The notes under the pieces are model-generated. The model saw nothing but the letters and a program-made list of their open reading frames with translations. It made no database searches and was not told where the DNA came from. DNA of 64,000 nt. It comes from Ramlibacter sp. (GTDB taxonomy: Bacteria; Pseudomonadota; Gammaproteobacteria; Burkholderiales; Burkholderiaceae_C). Both the position numbers and the translations under genes were made by a program. Below are positions 1 to 7,156 of the stretch, in pieces; position 1 is the first letter of the stretch, and each line of letters opens with the position of its first letter. The stretch is from the NCBI GenBank assembly GCA_013815685.1, contig JACDFR010000008.1:1-64000 (forward strand), written 5' to 3'.

Positions 1-1159
1 GTGCGGGGGGCGGTGGAGCAGGCGGGCCAGGCGGCGCCGGGGCCGGGGCCGGGGCCGGCGCGGCGCCCTTGGCCGCCATCAGCATGTTGTTGGAATACCA
101 GCGGCTGTCGGCCACATGCTGCTGCTCGGCGCTGGTGACCGGGTCCGTATGGGGCACCAGGCTGCTGTCTTCCGGATCTTGCAGGCCCAAGTAGACCAGC
201 GCTGCCTGCTGCGCGTCCGCATAGACTGCCTGCGTGTCGGTGGATGCACCGGGCGCAGGCGGCTTGTCGAGTTGCGCGAGCAGCGCCGTGGCTTCGCTCG
301 CAAGTGCGTCGTTCTGGCTCGTATCGGTGTAGCCCAGGTTTTTCAAAGCCAGTGCGCGCGACACCTTAGTCTCGTCGTCGACCTTGGCGTCCGGCTGGCT
401 CAACGTTGCCAGTGCAGTGAGCTGGGTCTTGGCCGCGCGCCGGTTCTCGGGGGTGTCGGTGGCAGTGAACAGGCCGATGAACTTGCGGGCCTGGTCGGCC
501 GTGTCCGCGGGCTGCTCTTGCGCGGGAAACCCGAACGTCGTCGCCGCGGACGCCTTGTCAGCAGCCGTCTGGGCCTGCGAGAAGGCCGCGGCGAACGTGC
601 GCAGCGCCACCCGGGCTGCCGGCAGGCCGGTGCGCGCCTGCGGCGCTGCCAGCACCTGCAGCGGCGCCCGGGCCGCCTTGCCGGCTGGGTCGAGGCGCAT
701 CAGCGGTTCCAGGGCCTTGCCCAGGCCCGCGCTTGATTCGGCGCGCGTCTGAAGCATGCGGATATTGCCACGCAGCCGGAACAGCTTTGCCAGGTCGGGC
801 ACCGCCTTCACAACCGCCACCGGATCGAAATCCGCCAGGGAATTGAAGGTGATGGTGCCGGCCAGCGTGGTCGAATCGTCTCCGGGATCGTTGGGCAGAG
901 TGCGTTTGACCAAGCCCAGCACCACCGACGGGCTGGCGTGCGCCATCACGTCGTTGAAGTTGTCGCGGTCGATGCTCTGCATCGAGCGGCCCACATAGTC
1001 GGGGAAGTTGTCGGCGCGGTCGCCCGACAGGTCGGCGAGCAAGCCCACCACGAATGGGAGTTCCCGTTTCTCGATCGCTCCGCGCGTCTCAACGTCGTAG
1101 GTGATCTTCACCCGCGGAGGACGGTTGCGATCCAGCCATTTTTGAATGCTCTCATTCAT
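1..1159 (-). CDS. tssB: Type VI secretion contractile-sheath small subunit (TssB/VipA-like), partial, with long C-terminal extension
   Basis: TssB pairs with TssC to form the contractile sheath of the type VI secretion machine in the cytoplasm. The N-terminus (MNESIQKWLDRNRPPRVKI, then a YDVET...ELPFVVGLLADLSGD stretch) and the FDPVAVVKAVPDLAKLF segment near residue 110 match the family. The start ATG at 1159 follows a GAGG Shine-Dalgarno. The family is usually about 165 residues, but this frame runs at least 386 codons and leaves the window open. Residues after about 160 are an Ala/Gln/Asp-rich extension, ending in an Ala-Pro repeat and a poly-Pro tract at 1-60. Whether the extension leads into a second domain cannot be seen. 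No other T6SS gene is inside the window. Confidence is high for the domain and low for the role of the extension. Confidence 0.82.
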   Translation of the reverse strand, partial: MNESIQKWLDRNRPPRVKITYDVETRGAIEKRELPFVVGLLADLSGDRADNFPDYVGRSMQSIDRDNFNDVMAHASPSVVLGLVKRTLPNDPGDDSTTLAGTITFNSLADFDPVAVVKAVPDLAKLFRLRGNIRMLQTRAESSAGLGKALEPLMRLDPAGKAARAPLQVLAAPQARTGLPAARVALRTFAAAFSQAQTAADKASAATTFGFPAQEQPADTADQARKFIGLFTATDTPENRRAAKTQLTALATLSQPDAKVDDETKVSRALALKNLGYTDTSQNDALASEATALLAQLDKPPAPGASTDTQAVYADAQQAALVYLGLQDPEDSSLVPHTDPVTSAEQQHVADSRWYSNNMLMAAKGAAPAPAPAPAPPGPPAPPPPA

Positions 1160-1492
1160 CGTGCACCTCATCTCGAATGCGTTAGTGGGCCAGCGAGCCT
1201 GGCGCCGCGTTACTGCGGGCCGAGCTATGCCTATCCCTGCAGTCGCAAAGGGCGTGCCACGTTGAGAAAGATGATCAAGTCATTGATTTCAAAGGGAATA
1301 TTCAAGGTTCTCCCAGATCGGGCGGGACGATTTCATCCCTCCCCGGCGGGGCTTCCATGGCCGCGGGTGGTACGCAATCCCAGCGTGGGCGCGGCTCGGC
1401 GCGCCGCTGGACGGGGGTGCGGCAAGACAGTCCCGGGGACGGGACGGTTTTGTCCAGTTTCGCCGCGCGGCGCCGTGCGGCAGAATCATTCG
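1160..1492. other. Intergenic region without a recognisable gene
   Basis: This 333-bp stretch separates the leftward tssB-like gene from the rightward small winged-helix-like gene, so it should hold promoters for both. I see no convincing sigma-70 pair, RNA gene or repeat. Open frames that cross it lack ribosome binding sites and family similarity. Confidence 0.5.
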
Positions 1493-1729
1493 ATGAACGA
1501 GAAGGACGTCCGCGAGGCCGTAAAGCAGATCCGGCATGCGCTGGCGCGCTCGCCCCTTGCCGCCGACACCGCGGAGGGGATTCACACGTTCTGGCTGAAA
1601 TGGGCCGAGCCGCGGCCGCACTGGACGGTGACCGAAAAAGCGCTGCTGAAACTGGAGCGCAAGGGAGAAGTCGAGCGCGTGCGCCTGGAAGGCGGGCGCG
1701 AGATGTGGCGCAAGGCCACGAAATCCTAG
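1493..1729 (+). CDS. Small winged-helix-like protein (78 aa), unknown function
   Basis: This frame encodes a 78-residue charged protein (MNEKDVREAVKQIRHALAR...). It contains a WTVTEKALLKLERKGEVERV segment that looks like the recognition helix and wing of a winged-helix fold, followed by RLEGGREMWRK. I do not recognise a named family. The ATG at 1493 is chosen because the protein becomes compact and charged from there; upstream codons of the same frame look like non-coding shadow. There is no Shine-Dalgarno, and the sequence CAGAATCATTCG just upstream could be a -10 box of a leaderless transcript. A fragment of a second copy lies at 7071-7130 beside intact moeA. That, together with a moeA fragment just downstream here, suggests the gene was originally moeA's neighbour. 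Confidence 0.6.
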   Translation: MNEKDVREAVKQIRHALARSPLAADTAEGIHTFWLKWAEPRPHWTVTEKALLKLERKGEVERVRLEGGREMWRKATKS

Positions 1730-1744
1730 GGAGGCCCTAGCGGG

Positions 1745-1847
1745 TCAGGTCGCACCCTCGAACATCATCACGTCCACTTCGTCGCCCGATTCACGCGCAG
1801 CCGGCGCGTCACCGGCACGCGGTCGATGCCCAGGCTGGCGATGAGGC
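1745..1847 (-). pseudogene. Decayed moeA fragment (C-terminal tail joined to an internal piece)
   Basis: Read on the minus strand, 1745-1786 ends in VDVMMFEGAT-stop, closely matching the [10 protein letters not shown]-stop end of the intact moeA at 7157. Positions 1792-1847 are identical over 56 bp to 7841-7896, which encodes the internal [17 protein letters not shown] part of moeA. The roughly 680 bp that should lie between the two pieces are missing and the reading frame is broken at the join. It is therefore a non-functional remnant of a second moeA copy. The perfect 56-bp identity suggests recent duplication or gene conversion. Confidence 0.85.
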
Positions 1848-1869
1848 TTGCGACTCTAGCAAGGGATAC

Positions 1870-3639
1870 TCAATTTTCAGGAAGACCCAATTGCCGCATT
1901 GCTTTTGCGATGCGCTGGCGCATGGGGTTGTCGGTGCTGCCCATGGCCAGGTAGGAAGACAACGTCAGCCCAGGCACCTCGGCAAGAAGCCTGCCCAAAG
2001 TCTCCTTTCCCTCTTCGATCCGCCCAAGCTCTGCCTGGGTTGACAACAGTATCCGCAGCGTAGGGGCATGGTGCCTATTGGCTCTCAAAGACCTGTGGGC
2101 GCAGGCGATCGCCTGCTCATGCCTACGGTCTGCAAACAAGGCATTGGCCGTGAGCATGTCGAAAAAATAGCGGAAAGGATCGACCGGCGAGAGCGAGCGT
2201 GCGATATACGCCTCGGTCACCGATGCCGAGTTGGCGCCCCACATGCATGACGAGAAACTCTTGAACAGCCAAGCCATGGGTTCGCTCGGATTGGCCTCGA
2301 TGGCCGCGTCCAGATATTTATGGGCCAGCTGAGGGTTGCCCAGCAACTGGCACTGGATGTAGCCCTCGACAGCCAGGGCCATCGCGTTGTCGGGTTCGGC
2401 TTCCAACGCACGCAGGGTCTGCTCGCGCGCTCGCAGCGTATCGCGGCCCACATCATCGCTTCGGCCTTTGACCACGTTCAACGTATGCCACATCCCCAAC
2501 CAGGCTCTGGGGAGCGCGAGCCCCGGGTGCCGCGCGGTCAGCTCGGTCATAGCTTCACGCCCGCGCTCAAAGGTCTTGGTCGAGTCGCTGTGCGTCATCG
2601 ATATGCCGTTCAGCAGCAGAATGTTGCTATCCAAACGCGGCAGGGGCCGTGCCGGAGCCTTGCTTACCTCTGCCTTTCCCAGCGCCTGCGCCACCGTGCG
2701 CGCCAACTCATGCAGCAGCGCGCTTTCCTGCTGCAGCAGGTCGCCCACGGTGTGCTGCAACTGCCCGCTCCATAGAAGCGTATGGCTGCGCGCTTCGGCC
2801 AGTTCGGCGCTGACGATCAGCATCTTCCCGCGAATGCTGTAGCTTCCCGACAGGACAAACGTGGCACCCAGGTGGCGCTCGATCTCGCCCAATCCGCCGC
2901 GGTCGCGCAAGGCCGAGGTGGACTGCCGGGAAATCACCCGAATCCCGATGCTGTGGGACAGGCGCGCAATCACCCCTTCGGCGATCAGCTCCCCAATCAT
3001 CCAGCGCGTGGCCTCCGGGATGCCACCCTTGAAGGGGATGACTGCCAAGCCGGGGCGCAGGTCCCGATGCGCGATAGTCGACCAATCCGAGACCTCCTCC
3101 TGCCTCGGATGTGCGCGGAACAGGTGCACGGATTGGGTCAACGGTTTCAGCCGCTGATAACCCAGGTCTTCGAAATCGGCGTCGAGCCCGTCCGCCAGCC
3201 GCTCGCGCAGCTCGGCCGTCACCAGCACCTCGCCAGGCTGGGCCAGCGCCGCCAGCGCCGAAGTCAACTTCACGTCCCGGCCGACAATTTCATCCTGGCC
3301 CTGAGAGTAGTTGGCAAGATGGGCGCCGGCGCGCAATCGCGGGCGCTTGAAGGAGCCTGCTCGCCGGCCTACAGAATCGGCCAACTGGCCCAGCGCGAAA
3401 GCAGCTTGCAGGCAGCTGCGGGCATCGGCGAATTCCATCATCAGCCCGTTGTGCATCCGCTTGACGATGTGACCCTTGTGAAACGAGAGCAGTTGCCAAT
3501 GCGCCTGCGCTGTCCACCCCTGCAGCCAACGCAGAAGCGCATCGCCGCTGCCCATCCTGCGTTGGTCGCAGTCAGCAATGACCATCACCATCAAGGTCCG
3601 CTCTCTGCCCTTGGTAAGTAAGACAGGAGTCTCGCTCAT
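1870..3639 (-). CDS. Degenerate class III cyclase / TolB-like / TPR protein, copy 1
   Basis: This 589-residue protein has three parts. Residues 1-210 resemble a class III nucleotide cyclase homology domain (LMVMVIADCD, KGHIVKRMHNGLMMEF, RAGAHLANYSQG, PGEVLVTAELRERL). Residues 225-345 resemble the TolB-like segment found in cyclase-TPR proteins (LAVIPFKGGIPEATRWMIGE, LGATFVLSGSYSIRGKMLIV). The rest is helical with TPR-like repeats. The second metal-binding Asp of active cyclases (usually GDG) is HNG here, and the Asn and Arg of the usual VN-x-AAR motif are missing (VKLTSALAAL), so catalysis is unlikely; a sensor or scaffold role is an inference. The ATG at 3639 is preceded by GGAAG and aligns with the start of copy 2. 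A longer in-frame start at 3837 would run through the end of copy 2 and is not credible. Confidence 0.75.
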   Translation of the reverse strand: MSETPVLLTKGRERTLMVMVIADCDQRRMGSGDALLRWLQGWTAQAHWQLLSFHKGHIVKRMHNGLMMEFADARSCLQAAFALGQLADSVGRRAGSFKRPRLRAGAHLANYSQGQDEIVGRDVKLTSALAALAQPGEVLVTAELRERLADGLDADFEDLGYQRLKPLTQSVHLFRAHPRQEEVSDWSTIAHRDLRPGLAVIPFKGGIPEATRWMIGELIAEGVIARLSHSIGIRVISRQSTSALRDRGGLGEIERHLGATFVLSGSYSIRGKMLIVSAELAEARSHTLLWSGQLQHTVGDLLQQESALLHELARTVAQALGKAEVSKAPARPLPRLDSNILLLNGISMTHSDSTKTFERGREAMTELTARHPGLALPRAWLGMWHTLNVVKGRSDDVGRDTLRAREQTLRALEAEPDNAMALAVEGYIQCQLLGNPQLAHKYLDAAIEANPSEPMAWLFKSFSSCMWGANSASVTEAYIARSLSPVDPFRYFFDMLTANALFADRRHEQAIACAHRSLRANRHHAPTLRILLSTQAELGRIEEGKETLGRLLAEVPGLTLSSYLAMGSTDNPMRQRIAKAMRQLGLPEN

Positions 3640-3673
3640 TGTCGCTTCCAATAATTGATCTGATCGTTCCTCG
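1870..3673. repeat. Tandem duplication, unit 1 of 2
   Basis: This unit matches 3794-5591 in the same orientation. Homology starts exactly at the stop codon of each encoded protein and ends at GTTCCTCG about 30 bp upstream of each start codon. The duplication therefore carried the whole gene plus its ribosome-binding region. The two units are separated by about 120 bp of unrelated sequence. Confidence 0.85.
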
Positions 3674-3793
3674 ATACAGGCCAGAGAGGTGTTGTTAGTG
3701 GTGTGAGCTTGTTGCGCAACTTCCGCGTAGGCTGCGCAGCTGAGGGGAGCTTGGGCACAATGCTTTTTTGCAGGATGAAGCAGCGAGGGAGAT

Positions 3794-5557
3794 TCAATTT
3801 TCAGGAAGACCCAATTGCCGCATTGCTTTTGCGCCACGCTGGCGCATGGGGCTGTCGGCGCTACCCATGGCCAGGTACGAAGACACCGTCAGTTTCGGCA
3901 CCTCGGCAAGAAGCCTGCCCAAAGTCTCCTTTCCCTCTTCGAACTGTCCAAGCTCAGCCTGGGCTGTCAATAGCAGCCGCAGCGTGGGAGCGTGGTGCTT
4001 GTTGGCTCTTAGCGACCTGCGGAAGCAGGCGATCGCCTGCTCGTGACGATGGTCTGCAAGCAAGGCATTGCCCGTGAGCAAGTCGAAGAAATATCGCAAG
4101 GGATCGACCGGCGAGAGGGAGCACGCGATATACGCCTCGGTCACCGATGCCGAGCTGGAGCCCCACATGCATGAATAGAAACTCTTGAACAGCCAAGCCA
4201 TGGGTTCGCTCGGATTGGCCTCAATGGCCGAATCCAGATATTTACGGGCCTGCTGAGGATTGCCGAGCAGTTGGCACTGGATGTAGCCCTCGACAGCCAG
4301 GGCCATGGCGTTGTCGGGTTCGGCTTCCAATGCACGCAAGGTCTGCTCGCGCGCTCGCCCGGTGTCGCGGCCAATGTCATCACTTTGGCCTCTGACCACG
4401 TTCAAAGCATGCCACATCCCCAACCACGCCCTGGGAAGCGCGAGCCCTGGGTGCCGCGCGGTCAGCTCGGTCAAAGCTTCACGCCCGCGCTCAAACGTCT
4501 TGGCCGAGTGACTGTGCGTCATCGAAATGCCGGCCAGCAAGAGAAAGCTGCTGTCCAGACGCGGCAGGGGCTGTGTTACAGCCTTGCTTACCTGGGCCTT
4601 TCCCAGCGCCTGCGCCACCGTGCGCGCCAACTCATACAGCAGCTTACTTTCCTCCTGGAGCAGGTCGTCCACGGTGTGCTGCAACTGTCCGCTCCACAAC
4701 AGCGTATGGCTGCGCGCCTCGGCTACTTCAGCGCTGATGACCAGCTTCTTGCCGTGCATGCTGTAGCTTCCCGATAGGACGAAGGTGGCGCCCAGGTGGC
4801 GCTCGATCTCGGCCAATCCACTGCGGTCACACAAGGCGGAGGTGGACTGCCGGGAAATCACCCGAATCCCGATGCTGTGGGACAAGCGCGCAATCACCCC
4901 TTCGGCGATCAGCTCCCCAATCATCCAGCGCTTGGCCTCCGGGATGCCACCCTTGAAGGGGATGACGGCCAAGCCGGGTCGGAGGTCGTGTTGCGCGACC
5001 ATCGTCCGGTCCGACCCCCCCTCTTGCGCAGGATGGGCCCGGAAAAGGCGCACGGGTTGGGTCAACGGTTTCACCCGTCGATCGCCCAAGTCCTCGAAAT
5101 CGGCGTCGAGACCATTGGCCAGCCGGTCGCGCAGTTCGGCTGTCACCAGCACCTCGCCAGGCTTGGCCAGCGCGGTCAGCCCCGAAGTCAACTTCACGTC
5201 CCGGCCGGTGATTTCGTCCTGGCCCTGAGAGTAGTTGGCAAGATGGGCGACGGCGCGCAATCGCGGGCGCTTGGAGGAGTCTGCTTGCGGGCCTACAGAA
5301 TCGGCCAACCGGCCCAGCGCGAAAGCGGCTTGCAGGCAGCTGCGGGCATCGGCGAATTCCATCATCAGCCCGTTGCCCATCCGCTTGACGATGTGACCCT
5401 TGTGAAACGAGAGCAGTTGCCATTGCGACTGCCCTGCCCACCAGTCCAGACTGTCACCGCTGTCCCCCATGCCTGCGTCCGGCCCGGCCATGTCCATCAC
5501 CATCAGCGGCCGCTCCTTGCACCGGGTCAGTGGGAGGGGAGTTTCAGTCTCGCTCAT
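3794..5557 (-). CDS. Degenerate class III cyclase / TolB-like / TPR protein, copy 2
   Basis: This 587-residue paralogue of the gene at 1870-3639 is closely similar along its whole length and has the same three-part layout. Divergence is concentrated near the N-terminus (MSETETPLPLTRCKERPL) and in scattered substitutions. The metal-site motif reads GNG instead of GDG, so this copy too looks catalytically dead. The ATG at 5557 follows AGGGAACAAAA. The gene sits immediately downstream of a broken transporter gene, whose last readable codons run into the duplicated upstream region. Both paralogues keep full-length frames, which argues that both are, or recently were, expressed. Confidence 0.75.
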   Translation of the reverse strand: MSETETPLPLTRCKERPLMVMDMAGPDAGMGDSGDSLDWWAGQSQWQLLSFHKGHIVKRMGNGLMMEFADARSCLQAAFALGRLADSVGPQADSSKRPRLRAVAHLANYSQGQDEITGRDVKLTSGLTALAKPGEVLVTAELRDRLANGLDADFEDLGDRRVKPLTQPVRLFRAHPAQEGGSDRTMVAQHDLRPGLAVIPFKGGIPEAKRWMIGELIAEGVIARLSHSIGIRVISRQSTSALCDRSGLAEIERHLGATFVLSGSYSMHGKKLVISAEVAEARSHTLLWSGQLQHTVDDLLQEESKLLYELARTVAQALGKAQVSKAVTQPLPRLDSSFLLLAGISMTHSHSAKTFERGREALTELTARHPGLALPRAWLGMWHALNVVRGQSDDIGRDTGRAREQTLRALEAEPDNAMALAVEGYIQCQLLGNPQQARKYLDSAIEANPSEPMAWLFKSFYSCMWGSSSASVTEAYIACSLSPVDPLRYFFDLLTGNALLADHRHEQAIACFRRSLRANKHHAPTLRLLLTAQAELGQFEEGKETLGRLLAEVPKLTVSSYLAMGSADSPMRQRGAKAMRQLGLPEN

Positions 5558-5591
5558 TTTTGTTCCCTAGAATTAATCTGCTCGTTCCTCG
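3794..5591. repeat. Tandem duplication, unit 2 of 2
   Basis: This is the partner of the unit at 1870-3673. Its right edge abuts the broken DMT-transporter remnant, so this junction (about 5591) probably marks the original insertion or deletion point, while the copy at 1870-3673 arose by duplication. Confidence 0.8.
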
Positions 5592-5947
5592 GCCGCCGGC
5601 GACGAGCCCCGAATAGACGGCCACCAATGCGGCACCCTGTATCAGACCCCGGCTTGCAGCCCGCCCGGCCGCGCCCCATACAACAGCTGCGCCAAAGCAT
5701 CACCCACACAGGCACGAAGTCGAGCCCCAAGGCGTAGCCGCTGCCAGATTGCCAAAAGAAAGGGCAAGAAAAGCAGCCCGCCGATGGTGCAGCGCAATAC
5801 CACGAAATCCAGCGTGCCCAGGGCCTGCGTGAGGGAGAGTCGTGTGATGGCTGGGGCACTTGCGCCCAGGAGAACAAAGGCCAGGGTTGCCGCGTAAACG
5901 CCATGGCGACTGCCGGACGACGAAATTTGCACCGTGCTCATCCCCAT
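5592..5947 (-). pseudogene. Remnant of an EamA/DMT-family transporter
   Basis: The frame from the ATG at 5947 reads through two hydrophobic stretches typical of the drug/metabolite transporter superfamily (ATLAFVLLGASAPAITRLSL, FVVLRCTIGGLLFLPFLLAI). It then stops at 5642. Coding similarity resumes in another frame (LIQGAALVAVYSGLVAG, about 5600-5645), so there is a frameshift. The whole remnant covers only about 120 codons, against about 300 in intact family members. It runs straight into the tandem-duplicated unit, which suggests the rest was lost when the island formed. Confidence 0.7.
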
Positions 5948-6013
5948 GGTCTGATTGACTTGGCCCTATAGCGGGTCAGTTTATCCAATTCTTCAATGTT
6001 AAGGAGATAGTTT

Positions 6014-6208
6014 ATGAAGGTTACGCAAACCACCTCGCTTCATCTCGATTCCGTCGCCGCCACCCCGGATAGGACAGATCATGGCGGTGCGCCCCAAAAC
6101 CGACCTGCAGAAAGGAAGGCTGTCATCGGCGGCGGTAGCATCACAACACCCGCCGTCGCGGCGCATGTGCGCAGGAAAATAGCGAACACGGGCCCGCGCT
6201 TGATCTAG
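6014..6208 (+). CDS. Small 64-residue protein of unknown function, upstream of a DUF6065-like gene
   Basis: The frame encodes a 64-residue protein starting MKVTQTTSLHLDSVAATPDR and containing AVIGGGSITTPAVAAH. A strong ribosome binding site (AAGGAGAT, 5 nt spacer) precedes the ATG at 6014, which is the main reason to call it real. It has no Cys, no signal peptide and no membrane segment, and is rich in Ser/Thr, Ala and basic residues. It lies 28 bp upstream of the 260-codon gene on the same strand, which also has an excellent Shine-Dalgarno, so the pair is probably co-transcribed. A modified-peptide precursor (leader plus core after the glycine run) is one possibility, but nothing proves it. 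Confidence 0.6.
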   Translation: MKVTQTTSLHLDSVAATPDRTDHGGAPQNRPAERKAVIGGGSITTPAVAAHVRRKIANTGPRLI

Positions 6209-6236
6209 ATGAATCGACTACAGGAGGTTTAGCAAT

Positions 6237-7019
6237 ATGCCAAGGCAGCCGGATACACGACCGAACACAACCGTCAAGTTTCACCGTGTCTATCCGGCTG
6301 CCGTCTCGCCCATGCGGGCGGACAAGTCCGCATTGGGCCTGATGCCCACCATCGCGTTTCGCCATTGCGAGCCCATGCGGTTGGCGTCTTCATTCGGCTG
6401 GTATGCCTTTCCGGCCGAGGAAGTCAACCTGCGATGGAATGGCTCCGATGTGTTTGTTAAGGAAGGCGGCCAATGGCAACCCCTGGTGCGGTCTGAGCTG
6501 CCGGGATTTGCCGACTACTGGAACGAGCATGCGCCGCCGGATCTGGCGGACCTGGCACCTCCCTTTTTGACCCGGTTGCAATTGCCCGGCCTGGTTCAGA
6601 TCTGGACCGGTCTGCTGTGCAGCACCCGTCCAGGCTGGAGTGTGCTGGTGCGGCCGCCGAGCAACATGCGCGGCAGCTTTCTCTACTCGCCCTACGAAGG
6701 GATCATCGAGACCGATCAGTTCAAGCCATGCCCGCTGTTCATGAACATCCAGCTGATTGCTACGGACGTCGATATCCAGATTCCAAAGCTCGTGCCGCTG
6801 CTGCAGGTTCAGCCGCTGTTGCGCGAAACCTACGGCGAGAACGCACATTCTTTTCAAGAGTCCGAGGGCCTGGGGGCCCAGGAGGACGGCAGGCCGGCCC
6901 TGTGCCCACGCGAATGGCAAGCGTATGGGCGAACCATTCGGGTCGAAGTGGAAGGCCAGCCACCCGAGGCAGGCCACTACGCACCCGATGCAAGAAAGCG
7001 CGCTAAAGCAAAAAAATGA
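6237..7019 (+). CDS. DUF6065-like protein, unknown function
   Basis: This 260-residue soluble protein has an ACAGGAGG ribosome binding site ahead of the ATG at 6237. Residues 40-80 (FRHCEPMRLASSFGWYAF then LRWNGSDVFV) and the PPSNMRGSFLYSPYEGIIET region around residue 140 resemble the DUF6065 family, where a conserved HGW/FGW segment precedes a short strand-rich core. The C-terminus is a basic tail (ARKRAKAKK). The family has no established biochemistry that I can name. It follows the 64-codon gene by 28 bp and ends about 50 bp before a winged-helix gene fragment. The family assignment is from memory of motif style and is moderate. Confidence 0.6.
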   Translation: MPRQPDTRPNTTVKFHRVYPAAVSPMRADKSALGLMPTIAFRHCEPMRLASSFGWYAFPAEEVNLRWNGSDVFVKEGGQWQPLVRSELPGFADYWNEHAPPDLADLAPPFLTRLQLPGLVQIWTGLLCSTRPGWSVLVRPPSNMRGSFLYSPYEGIIETDQFKPCPLFMNIQLIATDVDIQIPKLVPLLQVQPLLRETYGENAHSFQESEGLGAQEDGRPALCPREWQAYGRTIRVEVEGQPPEAGHYAPDARKRAKAKK

Positions 7020-7070
7020 AGTGACCGCGCTTCCAACCGGGCCTCGGGTGGAGGCCGACGAAAAAATCCG

Positions 7071-7130
7071 GAGCGCGAAGGCGAAACGGAACGCGTGCGG
7101 CTGGAAGACGGCTGGGAAGCCTGGCGCTAG
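7071..7130 (+). pseudogene. C-terminal fragment of a second copy of the 78-aa winged-helix-like gene
   Basis: The frame from 7071 reads EREGETERVRLEDGWEAWR-stop. It aligns with ERKGEVERVRLEGGREMWR of the intact gene at 1493-1729. Just upstream, GACGAAAAAATCC aligns with the TEKALL segment but in a shifted frame, and the 5' half is absent. The fragment sits 26 bp from the end of intact moeA, mirroring 1493-1847, where the winged-helix gene is intact and moeA is the broken partner. Confidence 0.75.
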
Positions 7131-7156
7131 GCGCAGCAGGCTTAGCCTTTAACCCG

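Noticed and set aside
28-62. GC-rich GGCCGGGGCC-type repeats at the left edge
   Set aside because: They are codons of the Ala-Pro repeat in the tssB-like protein, not a separate repeat element.
938-1492. The upstream part of the open frame that contains the 78-codon winged-helix-like gene
   Set aside because: It overlaps the antisense strand of the tssB-like gene and the spacer, has no start signal and no family similarity. Only the last 78 codons look like protein.
3640-3837. An N-terminal extension of the first cyclase/TPR gene from a start at 3837
   Set aside because: The added residues are an out-of-frame reading of the end of copy 2. The start at 3639 has a ribosome binding site and aligns with the start of copy 2.
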